From assembly GCF_026745355.1 (NCBI RefSeq), contig NC_079210.1:28092029-28156028 (forward strand): a DNA stretch of 64,000 nucleotides. The letters run 5' to 3'. This DNA is from Beta vulgaris subsp. vulgaris. Taxonomy: Eukaryota; Streptophyta; Magnoliopsida; Caryophyllales; Amaranthaceae. The notes beneath the pieces are model-generated. The model was not told where the DNA came from. It saw nothing but the letters and a program-made list of their open reading frames with translations, and ran no database searches. The translations under genes and the position numbers were made by a program. Positions 10,088 to 20,111 of this stretch are shown one piece after another (within the stretch, counting starts at the first letter, position 1; every line of letters starts with the position of its first letter).

Positions 10088-10640
10088 ATGGCAAAGCTAC
10101 CCTCCCAGTTTCTTTGAATAATAAGGTTTGTTCTGTTCTTGGAAAATCTCTGGCATCCCTTGTAAGCATGCCATTAGGGGCATCATTGCTGCAAATTTTG
10201 ACCCTCATAAGTTCACAAGCACTTGGTATTCAGTTGGTGTCTACAAAAGAGCTTATGATTTTAACATCAATCCTATACCAAATGAAGAGCAATGGCCAGA
10301 AATTGATATGCCAACTATTTTTGCCACCCCCTGTGAAAAGAAAGGAATAGGTAGGCCAGCAAGGAATAGGAGAAGAGATGAGACTGAGCCAGAGAAGAGC
10401 AAGAGGTCCACCATTGTCCAATGCAAGAAATGTAAAGCTTTTGGCCATAATTGTAGGACATGTGAGGGTGGACCTATAAGGAAGGAGCAAGCACGGGGTA
10501 TCAAAGTAGAGTTGCACAAAAGGTTAAAGAAGCAACATGTGGCTAAATCACAACCAGTGGCCAGATCTCAACATATGCCTACCTCACAACCAATGGCTAA
10601 CTCCCAACCTGTGCCAACCTCAGACCTAGTGGCCTAGTGG
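10085..10640 (+). pseudogene. MULE (MuDR) transposase C-terminal fragment
   Basis: The frame beginning near 10128 gives SWKISGIPCKHAIRGI, the second half of a SWIM zinc finger (CxC...CxH); the first cysteines (NNKVCSVLG) sit in another frame, so a 1-nt shift splits the finger near 10135. It continues with the family's typical tail: WYSVGVYKRAYDFNI, PNEEQWPE, a basic GRPARNRRR stretch and a zinc knuckle (CKKCKAFGHNCRTC). A proline/glutamine-rich repeat tail (SQPVARSQHMPTSQPMANSQ) ends at 10637. The catalytic domain is missing; its place is taken by the SIRE LTR. It cannot make an active transposase. Confidence 0.85.
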
Positions 10641-11722
10641 CTAACTCACAGCAAGAGACAAGATCAAGGAAGAGGAAGAATGAACTATTGGTCTAGGGAG
10701 CATACATTCACAAGGAGATTTTTTGCTAATGAACTCAACTCTTACAGTATTGTAGTTTCATTTGGGTCTGAGTTACTGTCCTTTTTTGGGAAAATTTAAG
10801 AAAGCATATTTGTTCTCATGTGCTTGGGATACAACTTTGAGATTGTATGATTTTGGAAAATTTGAATTACTTAATAGTTATAAGACACTGTATTTTGGGC
10901 ACTTATTGTGCTTAAAAATTGAGAGCAAGACGCTAACAACTTCATTTTATGGCAATTGATAATTTGATGGAAGCATATTGTGCTACATCGAAAATTGATA
11001 GCAAAAATAAATTTCATAATTAGAGTCAACATTCCATATTATACTCATTAACAATCCTAATAACAATGCTTAATAAAGCTTACAACTTAATTTCAAGCAA
11101 ATGACAACTTCATTTTAGGGCAATCACAAGATGTATGAAGTTGATAACAATTGCCATTCTTATAATATGCTTCATATACTTGACTAATTCATCTACTTTA
11201 TGCCATAATTGTTCAAATTCATCACCTCCAGCAACAGATCTCACAACCCTTCATTAACCCAGCAAAAATAATTGCAGAATTTACACTCGAAATATGGCCT
11301 TTTAGGGTTTGCAATTGAATCGAAAAATCTAACTTTAGCAAACCTTGGTTGGTGACAATTGCATCATCGCATCTTCACAAAATTGAACCCTCTATCCATG
11401 GAGAAGAGAAATTAAGAAGATGATGACAAGAGAGAGAACTAAGAAATATACAGAGGTAAACTCGTGGGAAAAGGGGGGGGGGGCAGCCATTAAAAGGAAG
11501 GGGGTGAGGGTTGGCAGGAAATGTTTTTGCCTGGAGTCATTTGGGTAGGTGAAGTATCATTACTTAACCTAATTAAAAGAGATATAACGAAAAAAAACTC
11601 ATTAATGTCACATTGTTAGCAACTACATTACTACAAGGTTACTTTGTGTAATCCGGATTTCAAGGGTTCACCAAGTAGAATTTTTCAAAACTTAGGGCCA
11701 CCATGTAGCTTTTTTCAAAAAG
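10641..11722. other. 3' flank of the MULE fragment; possible MULE inverted repeat at its end
   Basis: No credible gene. At 11620-11722 two related units (CACCAAGTAGAATTTTTCAA and CACCATGTAGCTTTTTTCAA) lie in tandem, the repeated-unit style of MULE terminal repeats, so this may be the right end of the element that encoded the 10.1-kb transposase. The matching left end is not in the window, so this is inference. A G-run of ten bases lies at 11476-11485. Confidence 0.35.
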
Positions 11723-12050
11723 GAAGGGGAGCTAAGAAGAGGAATTATTTTCAGGATCACTTTAATCCATGCTATTTGGAAAGCGTTTGTTCTTAAACGT
11801 TATCATTGAATTATTCGTGATGAAATTTTTGAAATGTAAATTGTTACGAACTAGCAAATGTGTTACTTATCTAGTACATTTCGTATTCAGTTTTATACTG
11901 ACGTATATTTCCCGTTTTCTTATTAGGAAAGGGATCTTCACTAAGTTTAGGATGTCTCATTTATTTTAAGTTTTAGACAATAGTTTAATAACAAAAGAGT
12001 TATTATTTTCGTTAAAGTATTCCGCTCTAAGTTTTTAGTTAGTTAAATAT
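11723..12050 (+). repeat. Chromovirus LTR fragment (same family as the 31.7-39.5 kb LTR)
   Basis: Matches by eye the LTR at 32770-32960 (GAAATGTAAATTRTTACGAAC, then TGTTACTTA and GTACATTTCGTA) and continues into sequence matching 39318-39445 (AAGGGATCTTC.C..AGTTTAGGATGT, TTTTAGTTAGTT). It is therefore an LTR piece without the large insertion carried by the other copy. No internal region adjoins it. Confidence 0.7.
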
Positions 12051-12163
12051 TTAACCATAGTTATATTAGTTTTCCAAGACTATAATAGATAAAAACTGAA
12101 CGTAAAAATTAATGGGTAGACATAAGATGGGCAAATAGTGTTCCGCGTTTGCATTATAAATTA

Positions 12164-12401
12164 CTAGTCTTACATGCACGCAATGCGTGCGATAGCGTGT
12201 GAAATAGGAAATAAAATTAATTGGGTTGAAAAACCGTCTTAACATTTTATTTTTTCAAAAAACTGATGTTTATTTTCAATGTCCTACTTTCCTCCTTTTT
12301 TTTCATTCAAATGAAACAGGTAGTTATCTTTCTATTTTTTTTTATTTTATTCCTTTTTCTATTTTTTGGTGTCCCCCATGTGTTGCCTTATATAATAGAG
12401 A
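12164..12401 (-). mobile_element. Mini-Helitron
   Basis: On the minus strand it starts TCTCTATTATATAAGGCAAC (5' end at 12401) and ends with a perfect 7-bp hairpin GCACGCAATGCGTGC (12176-12190 on +), eight bases, then CTAG (12164-12167). Flanks are A before TC and T after CTAG, the AT target typical of Helitrons. No terminal inverted repeats or target duplication are expected for this class. About 240 bp, non-coding. Confidence 0.65.
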
Positions 12402-12718
12402 TAGAGATACATAATTATGCATTTAAAATAACTTTTATAAACGACTTCGCACGCATAACATGCATATAAAGTTAGTATGAGTTTAAATGAACTTCCCCAA
12501 AACTTGTTAAACCTTATTAGATCTCATTTAAAATTATTAGACTTTCGATAAAATGAGCAAGATTATATTGTTTTATACTACTGTAATTATATTATTATTG
12601 ATACATTATAATTTTTGAATAAGTATAATAGAGATATAAGCTTTACATGATCTAAGTTTTTAAATAAGTATAATAGAGATATAACATATAAGCCTTACAT
12701 GATATAAGTTTACTTATA

Positions 12719-12802
12719 AACTATAGCACAAAACAATACCCGCCTAAACTATAGCACAAAATAATACCCACCTAAACTATAGCACAAAATAATACCCACC
12801 TA
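12719..12802 (+). repeat. 28-bp tandem repeat, three copies
   Basis: Unit AACTATAGCACAAAATAATA followed by CCCACCTA, three head-to-tail copies with two substitutions. Just before it, a 45-50 bp segment (AATAAGTATAATAGAGATAT...) is also duplicated at 12616-12715. Confidence 0.85.
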
Positions 12803-13094
12803 AATAGAGCTAATCTTTATTGATTCGAGATTTCCATTTGGTAGCCTTATTTTGGTTACACTATGATGTTCTCTTTGACGATTAAAATTTTTTTAAGTTA
12901 TATCCACTGGGTGTTGGTAGCCTTATCTAATTTTCGTAAAACGTGAATGCCTTATATATCCTAATGTACTAATTCTTTTTAATTTTTTATTACTAATTCC
13001 AGAAAATACAACTCCTAATGGAAGTACGTAATAATTACCGTTTCCTTAATTCCCGTACCCAAAATGAAATGGAAACTGTAAAATGGGATGGAGG

Positions 13095-13111
13095 GAGTAT
13101 GATAATAACAT
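13095..13111 (+). repeat. Stowaway-type MITE end, isolated
   Basis: GGGATGGAGGGAGTA matches the terminal repeat of the Stowaway elements elsewhere in the window, but I do not see the matching left end within 300 bp upstream (only a weak TACTAATTCC near 12990). Probably a decayed element. Confidence 0.35.
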
Positions 13112-13526
13112 TGAATTAATTGAAAATGCAATACTCCCACATTCATAATATATATAACTAAGCAATGTATTTTATTTCTCCAAAAAGTTCAAACAGTAAT
13201 GTGATTGATTAAAAGTACATCAATATCTTTTACATAAATATGTCTCTACTCTCTAATGCATAACTTATAATCTTAAGCTATAATACATATCACTACCCCA
13301 TTAACACATCACGGTATTCACTCCCATTGCTTTTATCAAGCTCTCCTCGAAGGCTCCAAGGATATCTTGCGATATCTCATGCTTTCTCACTCCTAGGAGA
13401 CTCGTTGGCTACTCAATCGGCTACTCCAAGGTCCAGTTTTTATATCAAGAGCACTTAAATGGGTACAAATACATATAACATACTACTGTGCATATCAGTT
13501 TTACTATCCAGATAATGTAACCTTAC

Positions 13527-13790
13527 CTTGGCAGTCACATTAGGATTTCCATCTCGATCACCGCCCATTCAAGAACCAAATTTTATGTGTGTACATGTCA
13601 GGGGGAAGTGCCTGACCAGTAGTTTGCCACACTGAAGTTTATTTCTGTAACATAAAGGAAAAAGTTCCACAAATCAATTAATCAGTTCCAAAATTTAAAC
13701 TATGCAAAAGCCATTGCAATACAATACTGAATCTTCAATCAGCATCTCTCTATCTTCAAGACCAAGGTCAGGTAGGAACATTATAGTTGC
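13527..13790 (-). pseudogene. PPC4-like: Bacterial-type phosphoenolpyruvate carboxylase fragment (two exons)
   Basis: On the minus strand, 13644-13527 reads as an exon: a splice acceptor (TTACAG) at 13650-13645, then a frame giving PLTCTHIKFGS, a stop replacing the tryptophan, and MGGDRDGNPNVTAK, followed by a GTAAGG donor (13526-13521). MGGDRDGNP is the highly conserved signature of PEP carboxylase, and the PLTCT and GNPNVTAK flanks fit the bacterial-type plant isoform better than the plant-type isoforms (GNPRVTPEV). Upstream, 13780-13729 gives PDLGLEDREMLIEDS, matching the region preceding it in the same isoform. An extra C in the C-run at about 13607-13611 shifts the frame. A further downstream exon-like patch near 13310-13445 is uncertain. 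The intact enzyme carboxylates phosphoenolpyruvate to oxaloacetate in the cytosol; this fragment is dead. Confidence 0.7.
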
Positions 13791-15604
13791 AAAACTTGTA
13801 AAAGTTCGAAACAGACAACAACATTAAATTTTGCAGCAAAAACATCAAGGACATGAAGAACATACAACAATTCTAATATGCTTAGTCGTAGATTTGCAAT
13901 TCAATTTTATTAAGAAATACCTCTTCACCTTCCAAGTGCCTTTCTTGATGATATTTGTATGAGATACTTGGTCGGCTACTTTCTCTCTACTCTTGTCTTG
14001 TAAAAGTACACACAAAAATCGCTATCAATTCAATGAATTTGGGTTAGCAAATATTATTACTGACAGAAAGAATTGTGTGAGAGAGAAATAACAATTGCTG
14101 ATTGCAATGCTTGTGAAGACCCTATATAAAATTCACACCGAGAAAAGAATCATTATTTCAAATTAAACTGTATAAGGATTGTTATGAACAAATCATTTGT
14201 AATTACCTTATCTTGGTTAAATAATAGACATTCTGATTTGAGTTTTGGCTATATTGTGGTGCTTTTAGAATTGAAGGGGGGAGTTGTGAGAAGAAGATGG
14301 AGAAGTGGAAGAACGAAGGATTTTATCAAACTGCCTTGTGTTGTTGCAGTTTTTTCCTCTTTTATTTAGGGATTTTTTTTTTGGTTTGTTACAGTTTTTT
14401 TTTTTTTTTTTGAGGGGAAGTTACAGTTTTTTTTGTTTAGTCGGTGGTTTATGTTTGTTTTTAAATTTTTAATTTTTTTTTTATTTTTGAAATAAGCAGT
14501 TAGCTTAGTTGTATTTTTTTTTTCATTTTATAAAAAGATTGATTGTAATTTGCTTTATTTAGTAGGGGTAAAATAGGAGTTTTTATATTTTGGTTTCCCC
14601 CTGTAGTTGCCTTATAGAATAGAGATTGTTGTTAATTATATTGCTTTCTCGTATTCCTCAATATTCTAATACTGTAGCTGATCCATAAATTTTTGTTACG
14701 ATTTGTAGAGATGCATTTTGTTAGTGCCACAAAAAGGGTTGTTAGTCGAGTACGAACACTTAAACAACTACAAGAGGGGGGTGAATTGTAGTTGGAGAGA
14801 TTTTCAAACTTTTTTACGAAAATAAAAGAATGACTGAATAAGAAAGAAATATTTGCATAAACAAGAAAGAAAAAGGAACACGGGATTTTTACAAGGAAAC
14901 CTTCATAGGCCCAATAGGAAGAAAAACCTTGACCACGAGGGATTTTGACTCAATTCTCTTTAATAACTTTAGGCCAAAAGACTCACTTTTGTACAACCTA
15001 AACTCGGACCTACACTGTTCCTCTAGGAACTGGTTCCCAGTCAACTTGTTCCCCCTGAACAGTTGACTTTCTCTCTAGACTTCACTCGAAGTCTTTTCTC
15101 TTTCTCTCTTCTCTTTCTCTTTCTCTTTTTCTCTCAAAATGATTGCAGATTTAGATTCACTCAACCCAATCTATAATACTCTAAGTAATAATGAAAGAAG
15201 AGTAAAACCGACTACACTTTCACTAAGATATTACACTTAAAATTCTAAAAGCAGACATTAAAAGATTATTACAAACAACTTATTTGTAGAAGCCAATCTT
15301 CCCATGATCTTCTCCATGATCTTCTCCACGATCACATGAAGCTTGTATTCAGCCACTTCTTCCATGATCTATCCGTTGCATATGTCCGTTGGAAGTTAGT
15401 TGGTTATTTTCCTCAATTTCAGCCACTAACACACGCGGATTGATTTTCCCATGCCTTGCAAGTAGGTGGGTTGTTGTGGTTCCTAAAATCTAGGAACTAC
15501 CAAAACTCTTCCTATTTAGGCGCTGTTTTAGGTTAGTTTTGGCGGCTCCTTTTCACAGATTTTATCCAAAAACGCTGCACACACTAGTAGAATAAATGAT
15601 ATTT

Positions 15605-15830
15605 GCTGCAGTTAAAAAGTGCCCTATTGCTGTGGTTTTGGGCGCGCAACAATTATGGTGGCAGAAATAGGTAATAATTATATTGCTGCGGTTTTTGGGT
15701 AAAACCGCAGCAATATATTTATATTATATTAAAAACGTACAACGTATTGCTGCGGTTTTGGCTCGAAACCGCAGCAATAGCTTGGCCTATTGCTGCGGTT
15801 GTTTTCCAAAATTGCAGCAATATGTCATTG
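15605..15830. repeat. Left subterminal repeats of CACTA element 2
   Basis: Alternating TATTGCTGCGGTTTT and AAAACCGCAGCAATA words, forming hairpins, about six copies. These are the likely transposase-binding sites of this family and differ in sequence from those of CACTA elements 1 and 3. Confidence 0.85.
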
Positions 15831-16721
15831 TCAGATAAAAATATCTTTTTTTTTTTTGGAATTTTGCAATTAAATTTAAAAGATTAAAACAATGCCAATA
15901 ACCCATCCACTATCCAACAAATTCACAACCAAACCGGAGATGAAATGACATGAATGTTATTAATATTTAAAGATAAAAAGCTATTACAACTTAGTGACTA
16001 ATTACAAAAATTATAATAAAAACAAAAATAAAAAATTGATCTTAAAAAACGAAAAAAATGAAAAAAAAAACTGGAAACAGATGTACCCACTGTTAACTAG
16101 TTAACTCGGTTGGTATTAATAACTATGACACATTATCCGTCATTTCTCGAAAGAAAATGAAAAAAAAAAAACCACAAACAGATGTAAAAAAAAACCTAAA
16201 ACGAAAAAATCACAAACGAATGTAAAAAAATGAAAAAAAATTAAGGCTTGAACAACCACTCATTTCTCGAAGGAAAATAAAAAACCACAACGCATCTCAA
16301 CCTTGAGAACCAGATCTGAAAAATCGAAACCCATTGATGAAGGACGATTCAAAAACCACTCGTTTCTGGCCGATGCAAAACCCGTCTCATTACTGGTTAA
16401 GGGCGATTCAAAAACGAGTCATTCAAAAACCCTTGTTCGTCGCGTCTCAACCACTCACGAACGAACCGAAAAAGCGAACCCATTGATGAAAGTTGAAACC
16501 GCAGAGGTGTGCGTGGAAGAAGGAGGTGAGCGTGGAAGAGGGAGGTGTGCGTGCAAGAGAGGAAGAGATAGAGAGGAGAAAGAGTGAAATCTGAAGAGGC
16601 GTGGGAATTGAAGGGAGAGAGGAAGAGAGGAGAGAGAGTAAACTAATAGAGGGGGCCGTGAAAACTGAAGAGAGAAAGGATGGTTTAAAACCCTTGGCGG
16701 ATTTTTTATTATTAATTTTAA

Positions 16722-16992
16722 AAGCTTATTGCTGCGATTTTCCCTAGAAACCGCAACAATAGGTTGAAATAATAATTTTTTATATTATTTTAATATATTG
16801 CTGCGGTTTTAGTCAGAAACCGCAGCAATATGATTGGTCAAAAATTTTCAGAATATTTTCGCTCAAACCATATTGCTGCGGTTTTCTATCGAAACCGCAG
16901 CAATATGGTAATTTTTAATTTTTTCTTTTCTTTTTACTTGATATATTGTTGCGTATGGGTAAAACCGCAACAATACCACCGCAGCAATAAGC
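16722..16992. repeat. Right subterminal repeats of CACTA element 2
   Basis: About seven copies of the same TATTGCTGCGGTTTT/AAAACCGCAGCAATA words in inverted pairs, ending 16 bp from the terminus. Some units are decayed (CAACAATAG at 16755, TTGTTGCG at 16947). Confidence 0.85.
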
Positions 16993-17870
16993 AATTATTC
17001 TACTAGTGACATAAACTAACATCATAGAATATTATGGAATCACAAAATATCATAATTTTAACCTCCATAATATACACGGTTTTGTCACAAATAAAGTTTA
17101 ACAACTTAATTTTTGATTAATCTCCTAATCAATTCTTCATAAGTCATTTAACATGTTATTTGTGATATCTAAAATAGATACATTAATTTAAACTAAAAGA
17201 ATAAATCTAAACTATCAACTAAGTTAAAACACAAGTGATTAAATCTAACAAAATAAACTATGAACATACGAATAAAACCAAAATTAATATTAAACAAAGT
17301 TAATTATTTGTCATTATCAAAATAGTGAAACTACAATATTCCCCTTTTTTTATTATGACAAATAATTGGAAATTTTTTTATGTTTTTATGTTTTAAAAAA
17401 AACTATAAACTAAAACAATAACACACAAACTCGACTTAAGTAACCTCAACTTAGACTGGGAGCAGGATCAGACTTCACTGGGAACAGGGATGAGAAAAAC
17501 TAGCATGGGAACTAAGAATTTTTTTTTTGATTTACAACAATATCTCTTCCCCCTTTGTCATTATCAAAACCAAGTAATGTACCTGCAGCACTAGAGAGTC
17601 AACAGTCTAGGCATCAAGCAAGTTGCTCAAACATAGATCTCATAATATTAGCCATCCAAACGCACAAAAAAATAAGCATGCAGAAAGCAACAAAACGGAC
17701 AGCAGATTTTAAGCAATATGCAGAGCAAAGCAGAGAAAGTGAGGAAATTAAAAAGAAATTAAAAGTGCTTCATGTGTCCCAGAAGGACACAAGAAGAGAG
17801 ATCCAAAAGAAATTGTTTTAATAATTACAGCCACAAAAAACTTGTTCAATTATTTCAAAGTTAAAGGAAG

Positions 17871-19252
17871 TTAGGGCTTGGAGCGGTTGAAGAGATAGGA
17901 GACCACAAAATCAATTTTGGAGATCACATCATCCACCTTGTTCCTGATCCCCGTATGAGCAATCTTGATAGCGATCATTTGTTGTTGCTGCTGAGAATCT
18001 AGAGCAGAGATAGTGGTCTCTATGGCATTGATCCTGGTGTGCAGAAGGGTCAAGGAGTCTTGAATTTCCCGAAGTAACTTGTTGAGCCCAGTAGTAGACA
18101 GCAACGGAAAATCCACAGAAGTTTGAGGAACTGGATCTGAGTCTAGGTGAATAAACATTGTTTCACCTTGATCCTGCTCCTTCAGAGACTTGGACCTAGC
18201 CAACCTTTGACTCTTCCTCACAGACCCACTTGGAACTCCCTCTTCACCCATCTTCCTCTTGCTATCCACCTCAACCTTGACAGCCATTTCTTCCCTCTCA
18301 AAGTATATCTTCCCATTTACCAACGTTAAACTAAGCCTGGTCAGAGTGTCCTTAGTAAGATAATTTTCTGGCTCAAGGCAAAAAGAGGGACTGACAGGAA
18401 ATTTAACTTTGCAATGTTTGAAGACAGGGGAGAGAAGATTTCCATAACCCACTTTGGTGTTATGGGAAATGCAGTGAGAGAGATGTGAAATAATCAAAGA
18501 GGGAAGGTTGATTTTGATGTTGTTAGAAAGGCAGTACATAATGGAGAGATCTATTAGACTAGCCTGGGTTCTTTTTGAGGAACGGGGTAGAATGAAACGC
18601 CAAATAAACTTAAATAATAATTTGTGAAATGGGGACAATTCTTTTTGATCTAAAGATAATGAAGTAGAATTGTCGTTAAAGAAAGCAAGAATTTAGCATT
18701 TGAGACTCCATTAATGTTTAATTTGACCCTACCCTTAATATATTCTTTGTAACCCTCAATTGGGACATCAAACCATTCCCCTAGTTTCTTTTCAGTTAGT
18801 GTAACCACATAGCCATTCACTACAGACACACAGACACCCTCAGTTATATTGAAACTTGAACAAAACTCTTTCATTTCTTTTTCATAAAGACCCTCATCCA
18901 AACTAACAATTTTCCACTATTTTTGAACCTTTAAGATGTTCAATAATTCTGACCACTTGGACTTTTTGCAACATGCAACATCAATACAAAAACCCACAAG
19001 AAATTATGAGGATTTTGTTTTCTTACCTCGCTTTGTAGGAACTGTAATCTCCTTTTCTTGTTCACTTTCAGCCTCATTTTCACCATCTTCTTTTTTTGGA
19101 GAGAGAGAAACAGGAGCAGAGGATTCTGATTTTGACCCAGTAGAATCTTCTTTAGTCTTGGATGATTCTTGAACACTAATTTCATCAAGGGATGGTGTTT
19201 TCTCTCTGGGGAAATTTTCGTGATCACCGGTATTTTGGGTTTTGGAAGACAT
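17871..19252 (-). pseudogene. SIRE extra ORF (env-position protein)
   Basis: The ORF lies between RNase H and the 3' LTR. It begins at ATG 19252 with a charged, serine/glutamate-rich N-terminus (MSSKTQNTGD..., KRGKKTKSS), changes frame near 18940-18900, continues with the 18901-18650 piece (LTEKKLGEWFDVPIEGYKEY) and then the 18638-17871 piece. That last piece has the conserved block KRTQASLIDLSIMYCLSNN and VGYGNLLSPVF, and a C-terminal coiled-coil-like region (HTRINAIETTISALDSQQQQQ). Similar proteins occur in this position in SIRE elements and have been called envelope-like; I see no signal peptide or clear membrane span, so a particle or cytosolic role is equally possible. Confidence 0.7.
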
Positions 19253-20111
19253 GGAGAAAGTGTTTTGGAGGGAGGTTAAAGATGAGCGATGAGAGAGAGA
19301 GATGAGTTGATGTGAGAGTTGGAAATTATGAGGGGTCAGTGATGTGATGGGTTGGGTTATAAAGTAATCATTATATCGTGTGAAAGAAAACTGGAGAGTT
19401 AGGTTTAATCGGTTTATTGGGTTTTGGAAGGTATTTAATGAAGTTTCTTCATTTAACTCAGATTAATCGAACGTGTAATCATGGCTATAATTCATGTTAA
19501 CGTATTTAATTATGGAAGGGAAGGTGTGAAAAGAAAAATAAGCAAGGAATTTGGAGGGAAAATTAGAAAAATAGAAAAATAAAAAATAGAAAAAATTGCT
19601 CTTCCATATGATAAAATGTGTCCATAATGTACAAACTACATACGTACCAAATATGTGCAAGGACAATAAGGGTAATATTCAAAGACATATGTGAGTCCTT
19701 ATACTTGACCCTAGGTGTATGAATTTTTAATTCATGAAGGTTGCAGGACATACTTAGTAAGAAACAATTTTGGGGAATAACATCATTTGTACATTTAAAC
19801 AATTTTATCATTCCTAGTTCCAAGCTACTTTTCAAACCTGTCCCTAGATAGAGGTTTAGTCAATATGTCAGCTATTTGATTTTCAGTTGGACAAAAATCA
19901 ACTTTGACTAATCCCTTTTCTACATTGTCTTTTAGGAAATGATGTCGAATGTGAATATGCTTGACTCTAGAGTGATGAACTGGATCCTTGGAAATGCAAA
20001 TGACACTAGTATATCACAGAATATAGAGAACACACTTAATTTTATGCCAAAGTCACGTACCTGTTGCTTGATCCATAATACCTGAGCAGCAAATCAGCAG
20101 CTGCCACGTAT

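Larger units (their letters stand above)
12402..14625 (-). mobile_element. Larger Helitron-like segment carrying gene fragments
   Basis: A second 5' terminus of the same family lies at 14625 (minus strand TCTCTATTCTATAAGGCAAC, then ACAGGGGGAAACC), preceded by A. The partner 3' end is uncertain: it may share the hairpin/CTAG at 12164, with the mini-Helitron 5' end being internal or a later insertion, or be the degenerate hairpin near 12443-12458 (GCACGCATAACATGC). Between them are two exons of a PEP carboxylase pseudogene, a 28-bp tandem repeat and T-rich sequence. Helitrons are well known to carry host gene pieces. Confidence 0.5.
15582..17008. mobile_element. CACTA element 2 (non-autonomous), in the SIRE LTR
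   Basis: Ends are CACTAGTAGAATAA and TTATTCTACTAGTG (perfect 14-bp inverted repeats). The 3-bp duplication ACA flanks it (15579-15581 and 17009-17011), and the partner LTR shows the empty site (GCTGCACATAAACTAAC at about 25586). The interior is T/A-rich and non-coding; a 94-codon open frame at 16303-16587 consists of near-duplicated segments and basic low complexity and I do not regard it as a gene. Confidence 0.95.
14740..17338 (-). repeat. 3' LTR of the SIRE-type element, split by a CACTA element
   Basis: LTR sequence at 14740-15581 and 17012-17338 aligns with the intact partner at 24770-25920; total about 1.17 kb without the insert. Differences between the two copies are scattered substitutions and small indels. 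It contains a CT-rich microsatellite (about 15095-15135), as does the partner. Confidence 0.93.

Noticed and set aside
13300..13445. Third PEP carboxylase exon
   Set aside because: The minus strand has an exon-like stretch with a possible LEPS word, but no frame matches well enough and several stops occur.
16303..16587. 94-codon open frame in CACTA element 2 as a possible gene
   Set aside because: Made of near-duplicated segments and Arg/Glu-rich low complexity, no domain, no promoter context, and inside a non-autonomous transposon.
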